Shown here: piece after piece, positions 16,994 through 25,717 of the stretch
How positions within the stretch are numbered: position 1 is the first letter of the stretch
Layout of the letters: the number at the start of each line of letters is the position of its first letter
From: Candidatus Geocrenenecus huangii
Lineage (GTDB): Archaea > Thermoproteota > Nitrososphaeria_A > Caldarchaeales > Wolframiiraptoraceae
Length of the DNA stretch: 64,000 bases
Direction of reading: 5' to 3'
Assembly: GCA_023268155.1 (NCBI GenBank)
Contig: JALNKM010000001.1
Span: 1-64,000 of the forward strand
The notes under the pieces: generated by a model
Told to the model about the DNA's origin: nothing
The model's database searches: none
What the model saw: the letters and a program-made list of their open reading frames with translations, nothing else
Position numbers and translations under genes: made by a program

Positions 16994-17434
16994 ATGAAGC
17001 TCGAAGGTAGAATACTCCTAAGATCTCATATAGAAGACGTCTGGAATTTTATATCAGAACCTACAAAAGTTATAGAGTGCGTACCAGGTGTTCAAGATTA
17101 TTCAGTAGCCGAGGGAAAAAGGATAATAGCAAAAGTTAAAGTAAGCATAGGCTTCATTAAGGGAATCTTCCATGCATATAGCAACGTCATCGAAGAAGAC
17201 CATGAAAACTATAAGGCGAAATTGAGGTTGAACGGATCCGGTGCAGGAAGTGGTTTTGATGCATTGGTGGAGATAAAACTAGGTGAGTTAGGTTCCGAAA
17301 CGGAGTTAGCATGGATGGCCGATGTAAGTATTTCAGGCCCTCTCGGAAGTCTCGCAAGACCAATGTTAGAAGGATATGTTAGAAAGATAGTCGACCAGCT
17401 CTTTGACTGTATTAAGCATAAGCTTGCAAATTAA
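16994..17434 (+). CDS. CoxG-like SRPBCC protein
   Basis: A 146-residue protein of the CoxG family (carbon monoxide dehydrogenase subunit G-like, SRPBCC fold). MKLEGRILLRSHIEDVWNFI and CVPGVQDYSV at the start, GIFHAYSNVIEEDHENYKAKL in the middle and SISGPLGSLARPMLEGYV near the end follow the family pattern. Such proteins accompany molybdenum hydroxylases and are linked to their maturation or membrane attachment. Here it precedes the large, medium and small subunit genes, 60 bases before the first of them, which has a promoter of its own. Confidence 0.85.
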   Translation: MKLEGRILLRSHIEDVWNFISEPTKVIECVPGVQDYSVAEGKRIIAKVKVSIGFIKGIFHAYSNVIEEDHENYKAKLRLNGSGAGSGFDALVEIKLGELGSETELAWMADVSISGPLGSLARPMLEGYVRKIVDQLFDCIKHKLAN

Positions 17435-17450
17435 ACATTTAAGAAAGGAA

Positions 17451-17494
17451 TTTAAATAGGCTAATAGTTTGTCATCTCGTAGGAGGCGGGAGAA
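17451..17494 (+). promoter_or_regulatory. Promoter and strong ribosome binding site before a CTG start
   Basis: TTTAAATA at 17451-17458 is a TATA box that predicts transcription start near 17480. AGGAGG at 17481-17486 is a near-perfect Shine-Dalgarno sequence eight bases before CTG at 17495. An in-frame TAG at 17480-17482 excludes any longer protein, and no ATG, GTG or TTG lies between it and 17495. Confidence 0.65.
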
Positions 17495-19891
17495 CTGACG
17501 TTCAAATATATTGGAAAACCCATCCCACCACATGATGGTTTCTATAAAGTCACTGGAACTGCACAGTATACATTTGATATTGAGCTCCCCGGAATGTTAT
17601 ACGCTAAGCTAGTCACGAGCACTGTACCCCATGCTAAGATTAAGAGGATAGATTTCAGTAAGGCCTTACAAATTCCTGGAGTGGTTAAGGTGGTGACGGG
17701 TAAAGATTTTCCATACAGGGTCGGTATGTATGCAGGAGATAGAGATCTCCTAGCTATAGATAAGGTAAGATGGGTCGGTCATCCGGTTGCAGCCGTTATA
17801 GCAGAAAGCTTAGAATCAGCGGAGAAGGCCGTTGATCTCGTTGATATTGAATATGAAGAGTTGCCTGCAGTTTTCGACCCATTGGAGGCTCTTAAACATG
17901 ATGCGCCTTTAATCCATGAGAAGATGGAAGAATACCGGCATTCACCCGCTTTTAAGCCCATACCTGGAACAAATATCGCAAATAAATTCACTCTTGTTAA
18001 AGGTGATGTAGAGAGAGGGTTCCGAGAAGCAGATGTAATTATTGAAGAGCAATTTTACATACCTCACGTAAGTCACTGCTATATGGAGGTCCAGAACGTC
18101 GTAGCACACTATCATCTAGATGGGACTGTCGAGATCTGGACAAGCTGGCAGAATGTTGCACCTATTAGGCAGATTATGGCATTATCACTTGGAATTCCTC
18201 ATAACAAGATCATTGTAAGAATCCCATATGTTGGAGGAGGATTCGGAGGTAAGGCTGGACTTGGATGGGAAGCTCTAGTGGCCGTACTTTCTAAAGAAGC
18301 TGGGTTCCGCCCTGTAAAACTTGTCTTATCAAGGAGAGAACAGTTCACCGTAGCTGCGGTCAGAGAAGGATTCTATGGATTTGCAAAAGCAGGATTCAAA
18401 AAGGATGGCAAATTTATTGCGTATGATGTTAAATTCATTCTGGATGCTGGAGCTTATGCAGACTATACTGTCAATGTGGGTAGAGCCGTCGGCTACTCTG
18501 CAGATGGTAGTTATGATATACCCAACATTAGAGTAGAATCTCTCACAGTATATACGAATAAGATTCCTACAACTGCTTTGAGAGGTTTCGGTTATCCTGA
18601 AAGTCATTGGGTTCTTGAACAGATAATGGATAGAGCTGCCGAGAAGATTGGGTTAGACCCTGCAGAGATCAGGAGGATCAACTTGGTCAAGCCAGGTATC
18701 TCTGAAACATGTACTGGTGAAAGGCTTAGAGAGGATGCTGGAAACCCTGAGAAAGTACTCCAGACCCTGCTAGAGGAGATTGAATGGAATGTTCCACCTG
18801 AAAAACCAGGAGAGCCTTGGAAGATAAGATCTAAAGGTTTAGCATTATTCGTTAAAGGTCCAGCGCAGCCTCCGAACGCTGCGGCATCAGCTATCTTGAA
18901 GTTTAATGAAGATGCAAGTGTGGATCTCTTGATCGCTACAGGAAACTTCGGGCAAGGAACTATAACCGGTTTAATACAGATTGTAGCGGAAGAATTCGGG
19001 CTACCGCTGGAAAAGATTAGAGTAGACTATATTAGAGATACTCATAAATCGGCTTACACTTGGCAAACGGTGGGAAGTAGGGGTTTATTCACTGACGGGA
19101 TAGCTATATTGAGAGCGATAGAAGATGCTAAGAAGCAGATATTTAGAGTTGCCTCAGAAGTACTAAGATGCCCTGAGGATCATTTAGAACTCGTTAATGG
19201 GGAAGTGAGGGTTAAGGGTAAACCCTGGGAGAAGATACCTCTTCAAGACATAGTTATGGGATATACGTACCCAAACGGCAACTCGATCGGAGGACCAGTA
19301 ATCGGTAGGGGGGTATTCATGTCTACTCATACAACGTATCTGGACCCTGAAACTGGTCAAGGAAACCCGACGATCTTCCATACATTTGGAGGTGCAGCAG
19401 TTGATGTAGAGATAGACTTGCTTACGGGAGAGATTAAGGTCTTGAAGATTGTTCAAGTACTAGATTTGGGGAGAGTGATAAACCCATTATTGGTTAAGCA
19501 ACAAGTAAATGGCGGTTCCTTAATGGGCTTGAGTATAGGGTCATACGAACAGATAAAATTCGATGAAAGAGGATGGGTTGTAAACCCGAATTTTACGAAC
19601 TACTATCTAATCAGAATTAAAGATATTCCTAAGGAGGTTGTTTGGAAAGCAGTCGAGACAGCTCAGTCTGATGGACCATACGGTGCGAGAGGTGTAGGTG
19701 AACTAACAATGATAGGTATAGCTCCAGCAATAGCTAACGCAATCTACAGAGCCACCAAGGTGAAGATAAACCAGCTCCCGATGAACCCAGAAAACCTGTG
19801 GAAGGCGTTCAAAGAACAGAGACCCGACCTATTCGATGAAGCTTTGAAGATGTTTATAGAATCTAAGAAATTAGTAGAGGTGAGAGCATGA
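17495..19891 (+). CDS. Molybdenum hydroxylase large subunit, copy 1 (xanthine dehydrogenase type)
   Basis: The molybdopterin subunit of a three-part hydroxylase. Motifs are VPYVGGGFGGKAG (cofactor binding), the active-site loop ALRGFG and, near the end, GARGVGELTMIG with the catalytic glutamate. True CO dehydrogenases have an AYXCSFR loop with a cysteine; this one does not, so the substrate is a heterocycle or aldehyde. The nearest ATG (17594) would remove 33 residues that align with copy 2 (TFKYIGKPIPPHDGFYKVTG against MKYVGKPIQRIDAYEKVTG). The only start that keeps them is CTG 17495, behind a strong ribosome binding site, giving 798 residues. It overlaps the FAD subunit gene by four bases. 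Confidence 0.9.
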   Translation: MTFKYIGKPIPPHDGFYKVTGTAQYTFDIELPGMLYAKLVTSTVPHAKIKRIDFSKALQIPGVVKVVTGKDFPYRVGMYAGDRDLLAIDKVRWVGHPVAAVIAESLESAEKAVDLVDIEYEELPAVFDPLEALKHDAPLIHEKMEEYRHSPAFKPIPGTNIANKFTLVKGDVERGFREADVIIEEQFYIPHVSHCYMEVQNVVAHYHLDGTVEIWTSWQNVAPIRQIMALSLGIPHNKIIVRIPYVGGGFGGKAGLGWEALVAVLSKEAGFRPVKLVLSRREQFTVAAVREGFYGFAKAGFKKDGKFIAYDVKFILDAGAYADYTVNVGRAVGYSADGSYDIPNIRVESLTVYTNKIPTTALRGFGYPESHWVLEQIMDRAAEKIGLDPAEIRRINLVKPGISETCTGERLREDAGNPEKVLQTLLEEIEWNVPPEKPGEPWKIRSKGLALFVKGPAQPPNAAASAILKFNEDASVDLLIATGNFGQGTITGLIQIVAEEFGLPLEKIRVDYIRDTHKSAYTWQTVGSRGLFTDGIAILRAIEDAKKQIFRVASEVLRCPEDHLELVNGEVRVKGKPWEKIPLQDIVMGYTYPNGNSIGGPVIGRGVFMSTHTTYLDPETGQGNPTIFHTFGGAAVDVEIDLLTGEIKVLKIVQVLDLGRVINPLLVKQQVNGGSLMGLSIGSYEQIKFDERGWVVNPNFTNYYLIRIKDIPKEVVWKAVETAQSDGPYGARGVGELTMIGIAPAIANAIYRATKVKINQLPMNPENLWKAFKEQRPDLFDEALKMFIESKKLVEVRA

Positions 19892-20766
19892 GCTTTGGAT
19901 CTCCCTATTTCACTTTACCGGACTTCACTTATCATAAACCAAGGACTCTTAGAGATGCTTTAGAACTCTTGGAAAAGTATGGCGATGATGCAAAGATACT
20001 CGCAGGTGGAGTAGGGCTAATCGCCTTCATGAAGGAAAGATTGGTCTCTCCAAGCCACGTAATTGATGTAAAAGAGATACCTGAACTTAAGAGACTCGAA
20101 TATAGGAAAGGTGAAGGACTAATCATAGGGGCCACGATAACTTTTTCGGAGCTAGAATCACACCAAGTGGTAAGAGAAAAGTATAGAGCATTATATCAAG
20201 CAGTGAAATTGGCTTCAGATAGCATAATAAGGAATAGAGCGACACTGGTAGGTAATGTTTGTGAGGCCATACCATGGGTTGATGGCCCACCCCCGCTGAT
20301 AGCCTACGGTGCAGAGGTTGAGATAAGGAGTTTGGATAGAGTTCGAAGAGTTCCAGTAGCCGACTTCATTAAAGGACCTGTAGAGATAGACCTAGAGCCT
20401 AGGGAGATCGTTACATCTATACATGTACCTGAAGTTCCAGATGAGGCGAAAAGCGGCTTCGTAAAATTCAACATAGGCTCTGAGTTCGCCCTAGTGAATC
20501 TCGCAGCTTACCTCTCATTGAACGGGAAGAAGAAAGATGTAAGACTTGTCTATGGAGCTATTTCACCGAAACCTGTTAGAGCATTAGAAGCTGAAAAGAT
20601 TCTTTTGGCCGAGGGCGATATGAGAACTCTCATAACGTCAGCTGCCTTAAAAGCATCTGAAGAATTGGAGGTGATCTCGGATGTTCTTGCCTCGGAAGAC
20701 TTTAGAAGACACCTTATCAAAGTCCTCACCGTGAAGCTTTTGACAGAGCTTATAGGAGGCGGTTAA
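19888..20766 (+). CDS. Molybdenum hydroxylase FAD subunit, copy 1
   Basis: A 292-residue FAD-binding subunit of the CoxM/XdhB type, which passes electrons from the iron-sulfur subunit to an acceptor. The first FAD motif is AKILAGGVGLIAFMKERL; most relatives, including copy 2, have AGGTDLL. The second reads TLVGNVCEAIPWVDGPPP where relatives have a GNICNASPAADSAP pattern. These changes in the flavin site may alter the acceptor or flavin binding. The C-terminal CO_deh_flav_C domain from about residue 185 is normal. Confidence 0.88.
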   Translation: MSFGSPYFTLPDFTYHKPRTLRDALELLEKYGDDAKILAGGVGLIAFMKERLVSPSHVIDVKEIPELKRLEYRKGEGLIIGATITFSELESHQVVREKYRALYQAVKLASDSIIRNRATLVGNVCEAIPWVDGPPPLIAYGAEVEIRSLDRVRRVPVADFIKGPVEIDLEPREIVTSIHVPEVPDEAKSGFVKFNIGSEFALVNLAAYLSLNGKKKDVRLVYGAISPKPVRALEAEKILLAEGDMRTLITSAALKASEELEVISDVLASEDFRRHLIKVLTVKLLTELIGGG

Positions 20767-20768
20767 AC

Positions 20769-21248
20769 ATGGTCCATAAAATAACTCTAACGGTAAATGG
20801 GTATAAGAGAACTGTTGAAGTAAAAGATAACGAGTTATTGCTTGATGTGTTAAGGGATAAACTGAAGATTAAGGGTTTGAAGGCAGCTTGCTGGCGAGGA
20901 GAATGCGGATTATGCACCGTCCTATTAAATGGAAAATTGGTGAAGTCTTGTCTTGTTCTTGCTGTTGAGGTTGATGGTTCTGAGATTGTTACTGTTGAGG
21001 GTTTGTCAAGAGACGGTGAACTCACAGAGCTACAGAAAGCATTCATAGAGCATGGAGCACTACAATGCGGATTCTGCACACCAGCATTCGTACTTGCATC
21101 ACATCAGCTATTGCTAGAAAATCCCAATCCTACAGACGAAGAAATAAAAGAGAAATTGAGTGGAATACTTTGTAGGTGCGGTACATACTACGAGATCATT
21201 GAGGCCATCAAGAGTGCATCGAACTTTTATCGAAAGAAGCAGAGATAG
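20769..21248 (+). CDS. Molybdenum hydroxylase [2Fe-2S] subunit, copy 1
   Basis: A 159-residue two-cluster ferredoxin subunit. The plant-type cluster motif is CWRGECGLCTVLLNG followed by a fourth cysteine in KSCLV. The second, helical cluster has CGFCTPAF and CRCGTYYEI. The latter replaces the usual CRCTGY found in copy 2. About 150 bases in the middle (20940-21089) are identical, base for base, to the small subunit gene of the second set on the other strand. The gene ends directly against the stop of the next, convergent, gene. Confidence 0.92.
   Translation: MVHKITLTVNGYKRTVEVKDNELLLDVLRDKLKIKGLKAACWRGECGLCTVLLNGKLVKSCLVLAVEVDGSEIVTVEGLSRDGELTELQKAFIEHGALQCGFCTPAFVLASHQLLLENPNPTDEEIKEKLSGILCRCGTYYEIIEAIKSASNFYRKKQR
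20940..21089 (+). repeat. 150-base identical tract, copy A (inverted partner at 33490-33639)
   Basis: From GTGAAGTCTTG to CCAGCATTC the DNA is identical to the complement of 33490-33639. Outside these limits the two small subunit genes differ at once (GKLVKS against GEPVKS, AFVLASHQ against AFLIVGHW). The large and medium subunit genes share no such tract. It is best explained by recent gene conversion. Confidence 0.9.
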
Positions 21249-21422
21249 CTAGAGTAGCTTATCTAATTTTTCTTTTAATCCTTTTTCTAAGCTGGGAGGA
21301 GGCTGCCAGTTGATCTGGATTGCTTCTACTCCCTGATCTTTAAGTGAACGGTAGAATATTTCTAACCCAATATTTGCAATCTTTAGCTCTTCTCTAAAAA
21401 GCTTCTTTATTTTTTCGCTCAT
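21249..21422 (-). CDS. Stand-alone FdrA-domain small protein
   Basis: A 57-residue frame, MSEKIKKLFREELKIANIGL then EIFYRSLKDQGVEAIQINWQ, PPPSLEKGLKEKLDKLL. The segment NIGLEIFYRSLKDQGVEAIQINWQPPP resembles the short conserved region (NVGLE..., QGVEVVxVDWxPP) known from small 'fdrA domain' proteins and from the N-terminus of DUF1116-type partners. It lies 12 bases downstream of fdrA on the same strand. Its stop abuts the convergent small molybdoenzyme subunit gene. It may be a small extra subunit of the carbamoyltransferase-like complex. The family link is from memory of the motif and should be treated as likely, not proven. Confidence 0.7.
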   Translation of the reverse strand: MSEKIKKLFREELKIANIGLEIFYRSLKDQGVEAIQINWQPPPSLEKGLKEKLDKLL

Positions 21423-21434
21423 CTAATCACTCTC

Positions 21435-23072
21435 CTATACATTTAAGAATTCATTGTACATCTTCTTTAATTTCTCATCTGATATTTTACAACGTTTTAC
21501 CACTAAGGCTGAAGCAAAGGCCATTAATGCGTTCGTTGGGAAGACGGTAACACCTAGGCTTCTCAACTTCTCCTCTTGTATCGAGGAGTTCTGTGGGTCT
21601 GCGTCTGTACCACATACATGCGCCATCATTATTATCTCCCTTGAATTACTCTCAGCTAATCTCTTTGCTTCTATTATTGCATCCTGCATAGCTCCAACCG
21701 GGTCGTTGTGAGCTCCGTAACCTAGAACAAAATCCATGGTTATCACTGCCACTTCAGGATCCTTAGCCTCTTCAACTAATCTCAATTTTCGAATAGTTGG
21801 GTCTATCATTGGATGAGCTCTTCCAGCTGTAAACTCTTCTTCACCGAGGTCTACCACAGTGTTCATATAGCTCTTATAGGAATCTTCCAACTTATATTTC
21901 AAGTCGAGCGGAGAGTTACTGTATACGTCTTTGCCTAGTAACTCACGGTATATCAAGAGAGACTCGTACATCAATGTCCCGCCAGTATAGAGAGCTCTTA
22001 GGTATCTTTGATTAGGCTTTAAATTGCCAGAAAGCTTCTTGCAGAGTTTCTTCAGCTCTGAGAGTTTGAGAGAGATATCCGACTTAGCTATCTTATACTT
22101 TTCCGGGTCGATTAATTTTACCATGCCGAGAGCGGCTGCATGAAGACTTCTGTAAGAATGCATCCGCTTAGCTAACTTCTTCGGTGGAATATATCTCTTA
22201 GTGCCGAGAAAACATAAGACGAATGGTTTTCTAGTTTCTTCTTCAATGAATTTCACGACCTTCTTTAGTACACTATCATCGGGGGGCTTAGAGACAATCA
22301 TTATGGACTTCGTCTCTTCGTCTGCCTCGAGAGATCTGATGCAATCTAGGGTCATTATACCTCCTACGCTCTCTTTTACATCGTTGCCTCCTACGCCGAG
22401 ACCTTGTGATACTCCTAGACCAGCCTTATCTATCAGCACGCTAACTTCCTGTAAACCTGTACCAGCAGCTGCGACTATCCCAACAGCACCTCTTCTAACT
22501 TTATTTGCGAATGCTATGGCTTTTCCATTAATAATCGATGTTCCTGCTCCAGGTCCAAGTACTAGCAGCCCTCGTTCACTTGCATATCTCTTTATTTCTA
22601 CTTCGTCTTCTACCGGTACATGGTCGCTGAATAGATGAATATGGATTCCTTTCTCTAGCAATTTTAAGGCTACTTCTTTAACGTATCGTCCCGGTATAGA
22701 GACGACCGCTAGGTTGATGTCAGGCATAGCTTCCAAAGCAGCTTCGACTGAGAAATGCATCTTATCAACGGCTGGTTGGAGTATTGTCGGGGGCTTCATC
22801 AACATTTCTTCTATTATTGAGACTATTCTTGGAAGTAGGCTTTCATCTTTCGCTCTAATAGCTAAGATTAGATCATTCGCTGTAGCTGCCTTTCCTTCAT
22901 CAGTTAGAAGATTTAATTTCTCTAGGATTTCCTTATTCGTGGTTGTGCCCATCACTAATGCTGCATCAACTACTCCATCTAGCTTCTTGGCTTCTTCAGA
23001 TAATTGCATTAGTTGTAATGAGTCTCTGAAGAGATTCGTCTTTACTATGTTTTTGACGGTCTCCATCCTCAT
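21435..23072 (-). CDS. fdrA: FdrA-like protein (oxamate carbamoyltransferase subunit AllF family)
   Basis: A 545-residue protein of the FdrA family, related to the CoA-binding and ligase domains of succinyl-CoA synthetase. Matching segments are GPGAGTSIINGKAIAFANKV, RGAVGIVAAAGTGLQEVSVL and DKAGLGVSQGLGVGGNDVKE, close to the GTAIxxG and GASGTGLQE motifs of E. coli FdrA. Length equals that of the bacterial protein. In E. coli FdrA (AllF) works with AllG (DUF1116) and AllH (DUF2877) as oxamate carbamoyltransferase in allantoin breakdown. All three families are encoded here in one minus-strand operon. Oxamate as the true substrate in this archaeon is inference. Confidence 0.85.
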   Translation of the reverse strand: MRMETVKNIVKTNLFRDSLQLMQLSEEAKKLDGVVDAALVMGTTTNKEILEKLNLLTDEGKAATANDLILAIRAKDESLLPRIVSIIEEMLMKPPTILQPAVDKMHFSVEAALEAMPDINLAVVSIPGRYVKEVALKLLEKGIHIHLFSDHVPVEDEVEIKRYASERGLLVLGPGAGTSIINGKAIAFANKVRRGAVGIVAAAGTGLQEVSVLIDKAGLGVSQGLGVGGNDVKESVGGIMTLDCIRSLEADEETKSIMIVSKPPDDSVLKKVVKFIEEETRKPFVLCFLGTKRYIPPKKLAKRMHSYRSLHAAALGMVKLIDPEKYKIAKSDISLKLSELKKLCKKLSGNLKPNQRYLRALYTGGTLMYESLLIYRELLGKDVYSNSPLDLKYKLEDSYKSYMNTVVDLGEEEFTAGRAHPMIDPTIRKLRLVEEAKDPEVAVITMDFVLGYGAHNDPVGAMQDAIIEAKRLAESNSREIIMMAHVCGTDADPQNSSIQEEKLRSLGVTVFPTNALMAFASALVVKRCKISDEKLKKMYNEFLNV

Positions 23073-23203
23073 TCGTTTCGAATAGCTACATCGTATTAGA
23101 TAAACATTTCTAGTTCATAATTCACATCTACCGTATAGTGTTATTGATAAACCTAAATGATGAAGGGGAGCACGAGGTCTACTTTCTCGGAGTTAGATAA
23201 TTT

Positions 23204-23497
23204 TTATCCTCCTCCAATAATCTCGACTAAATCTATTACATCGATAGATACGTTGTCATCTTCAGTAAGTGGAGTCTCAATCCCCTTTAATAACTTAATA
23301 CTATGCCCATTCACTAGTATCATCAAGTTATCTCTTAATCTTTCTTCCTGGTAAACAGCTTTCCTAAATTCTTCACCAAAAGTCCTCGAGATGCTCTCTA
23401 TGAGTTCTCCAACATTTCTAGGAACTTGATTTAAAATAATCTCATCTTTACCAGCAATCTCTTTCAATCTAGAATATAACCTAACTCTTATCCCCAT
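23204..23497 (-). CDS. MoaD/ThiS-like sulfur carrier protein
   Basis: A ubiquitin-fold sulfur carrier of 97 residues from the chosen start (MGIRVRLYSRLKEIAGKDEI), ending in IIGGG. A C-terminal Gly-Gly is the activation site of MoaD and ThiS. A longer frame up to 23569 is open but the MoaD pattern begins at 23497. It sits between the DUF2877 and fdrA genes, inside the carbamoyltransferase-like operon and beside molybdenum hydroxylases. It may serve molybdopterin synthesis or a pathway-specific sulfur or adenylation step. The start lies six bases after the DUF2877 stop. Confidence 0.8.
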   Translation of the reverse strand: MGIRVRLYSRLKEIAGKDEIILNQVPRNVGELIESISRTFGEEFRKAVYQEERLRDNLMILVNGHSIKLLKGIETPLTEDDNVSIDVIDLVEIIGGG

Positions 23498-23502
23498 CCC
23501 AA

Positions 23503-24459
23503 TTATGATCTTTGACAACCGGGATAAATATTTTCTACATGTTCGCCTAGGAAAGATCCTAGGGTACAATTTATTAATCTCTCAGTCAGATTTCTGCTCT
23601 TCACTCTATCTATAACTGATGCGAATCCTGTCAAAACTCCTAAAGTAATATCTAAACCGGAAGTATGCCCCCTCCTCGCAAGGTGGAGGATAGAGTCCAT
23701 GAAGCTTGTTTCATTCTTCAAAGATATTGAGCTCAGCAATTGATATACATCTTCATCGTAAAGGCCATTCTGAGCATATTTCAAGAACATTGCGCTAACC
23801 CAGTTAGTATTACTAAATAGAATTTCATCTTCTAAGATTACTCTAGGTATCTGGAATCTATCATCTAGTAGATTTAAGAAGCTGATGAATCCTAGTAGGT
23901 AATCGTCGCCGGAAGGAGTAAAACCTTGACCTAACCCGAGAAGCATTTTATAGTTCTCGGTTTTCTTAATAGCTTCTAGATCTCCTTTCGAGAATGGATA
24001 GACTACTTTATTTAAGAATTCCTTGAATCTACTCAATCCAAGTATTGGGATATTTTCCGTAGAAATATAATATAAGAGTAGGATTGTCTTCAATCCTTTC
24101 AAGTACATTCTCTCGCACAATTCGTCTAATTCACGTATTCTATCTATCTTTTCAGGAAAATAGCCTTCTGCATTTTCTAATCCTATTTCAAGTTCTCCGA
24201 CACGTATATACTGCCTCCCTATCTCTACGTTATCTCCTATTCTAATGTAAGAGTAGAATGGGATGTTTAAAGAGTCTTGAGGAATGGTTATGGTATTTGG
24301 GGAGCGATTATTCTTCCGATTTACGATAACCATATCTCTACCTACTTGAAGGTACAACGTATTAGCGAACACATGTCTGACCCTAGAGTATCTTTCCCCC
24401 CTCTCTAAGACCTCCTCACATTTTCTTCCAATAGTAGAAGCTTCAACTCTATATCTCAT
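23503..24459 (-). CDS. DUF2877 family protein (oxamate carbamoyltransferase subunit AllH family)
   Basis: A protein of 318 residues from the ATG at 24459 (MRYRVEASTIGRKCEEVLER); an upstream ATG at 24501 would overlap the preceding gene by 53 bases and seems less likely. The hallmark is GLGQGFTPSGDDYLLGF at about residues 182-198, followed by a helical C-terminal half with HTSGLDITLGVLTG. This matches DUF2877, the AllH/YlbF family, for which a carbamoyltransferase role is known from E. coli. It overlaps the DUF1116 gene by 11 bases, as expected for subunits of one complex. Confidence 0.85.
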   Translation of the reverse strand: MRYRVEASTIGRKCEEVLERGERYSRVRHVFANTLYLQVGRDMVIVNRKNNRSPNTITIPQDSLNIPFYSYIRIGDNVEIGRQYIRVGELEIGLENAEGYFPEKIDRIRELDELCERMYLKGLKTILLLYYISTENIPILGLSRFKEFLNKVVYPFSKGDLEAIKKTENYKMLLGLGQGFTPSGDDYLLGFISFLNLLDDRFQIPRVILEDEILFSNTNWVSAMFLKYAQNGLYDEDVYQLLSSISLKNETSFMDSILHLARRGHTSGLDITLGVLTGFASVIDRVKSRNLTERLINCTLGSFLGEHVENIYPGCQRS

Positions 24460-25717
24460 ATTCTTGGATGAATGCTTCGAAAGCTTTCTTGAATACCTCA
24501 AATGGGAAAGACACTATGCCAGCGCCTATCTGGCCTATTCCTGCTTCTTTATGGGCGATACCTGTATTGATCGTAGGAACTATGCCGGTCTTTAATACCT
24601 TCCTGATATCTACGCCTGTTGGAGTTCCTTGGAAGTTCAAGTAAGGTATCTGGAAATACCTGTGCTTAGCATATGTTATCTCATACATCTTGTTAGTTAT
24701 CTCGATTGCTGTCTGAACTGTTCCCCCAACCCATGAAACTATAGCTGGAGCCGCGGCCATGGCGAAGCCCCCGAATCCCGCGGTCTCGGTGATCGAGCTA
24801 TCCCCTAAATCTGGATTCGCATCTGATTCCGAGAATCCGGGGAACCATACACCTTTAGGTATAGGAGCAGCCGCCGTGAACCATCTGTTTCCCAATCCGC
24901 TAACCCATATTCCGGTCTCCGTACCATTTCTAGACATAACCGTTACGATCGTGCTATACTTGATTTTATGTGCTGCCAATGTCATAGCTTTTGCTGCAGC
25001 CATCCCGAGATTTAGAGTCGTGAAGTTGTTTCCAGCTAGAAAACTATACACTTCTCTTATTGTTTGTTTATCGAATCCAGAATCTATCATGTACGGTGTG
25101 ACCTCTTTTAGGAGGAGGCTCGTGGCTGCATTGTATCTATTGTGGCAATCGTCACCCATCTGTAATGCCTGAGCTATAATGCTTTTCAGAGATATGCCTC
25201 CTCTATCTTTTACGATCTCTCTAATAGTAGCTTGGAGGATTGGCGCAACTGTAGACTCAATCCATCTAAGTCTATCTATCACTTCTTTACTATATGCTCC
25301 ATATCTTAAAACTTTCCCAATACCCTCATTAAAATTGGAATACGTTTTATTACCGTACTTTTTATCGTACACCTCATACACCGGCATCCTGGGAGATATT
25401 ATCCCAGCCATTGGTCCGACAGCATTATGAATATGGGTGGGTTCTAAGACGACTTGACCTGAAGTAACTAGTTTCTCAGCTTCCTCAGGTGTATCCGCCC
25501 ACTCCTCATAAAGTATCGCACCTAATATCGCGCCTCTCATCGGGCCGCTTGCCTTCTCCCATGTTATAGGTGGACCTGCGTGAAGTAATAGGTAATCCTT
25601 CATTTCAGGTAATTTTTCTCTAGCTATACCGACATCAACCCATACCGGTTCGGAATCCATCATTCTTTCAACAGCTTCCTTATTAGCTTTCTCGATCTCA
25701 TCTTTAACCGAAGACAT
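24449..25717 (-). CDS. DUF1116 family protein (oxamate carbamoyltransferase subunit AllG family)
   Basis: A 422-residue DUF1116 protein, the same length as E. coli YlbE/AllG. Segments such as LLLHAGPPITWEKASGPMRG, GAILYEEWADTPEEAEKL, MGDDCHNRYNAATSLLLKE and MSRNGTETGIWVSGLG follow the family closely. It is the first gene of a five-gene minus-strand operon: DUF1116, DUF2877, MoaD-like, FdrA, small FdrA-domain protein. A TATA-like TTTTTAAAC about 30 bases before the ATG suggests a nearly leaderless message. The bacterial complex splits oxalurate with phosphate to oxamate and carbamoyl phosphate. A carbamate kinase, the usual partner, is not in the window. Confidence 0.88.
   Translation of the reverse strand: MSSVKDEIEKANKEAVERMMDSEPVWVDVGIAREKLPEMKDYLLLHAGPPITWEKASGPMRGAILGAILYEEWADTPEEAEKLVTSGQVVLEPTHIHNAVGPMAGIISPRMPVYEVYDKKYGNKTYSNFNEGIGKVLRYGAYSKEVIDRLRWIESTVAPILQATIREIVKDRGGISLKSIIAQALQMGDDCHNRYNAATSLLLKEVTPYMIDSGFDKQTIREVYSFLAGNNFTTLNLGMAAAKAMTLAAHKIKYSTIVTVMSRNGTETGIWVSGLGNRWFTAAAPIPKGVWFPGFSESDANPDLGDSSITETAGFGGFAMAAAPAIVSWVGGTVQTAIEITNKMYEITYAKHRYFQIPYLNFQGTPTGVDIRKVLKTGIVPTINTGIAHKEAGIGQIGAGIVSFPFEVFKKAFEAFIQEYEI

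Noticed and set aside
20750-21079. Minus-strand frame sharing sequence with a plus-strand frame at 33500-33934
   Set aside because: Both are shadows of the identical small subunit tract; the ferredoxin frames are the real genes.
17495-21248. Aerobic-type carbon monoxide dehydrogenase
   Set aside because: The large subunit has ALRGFG where CO dehydrogenases have a cysteine-containing AYXCSFR loop.
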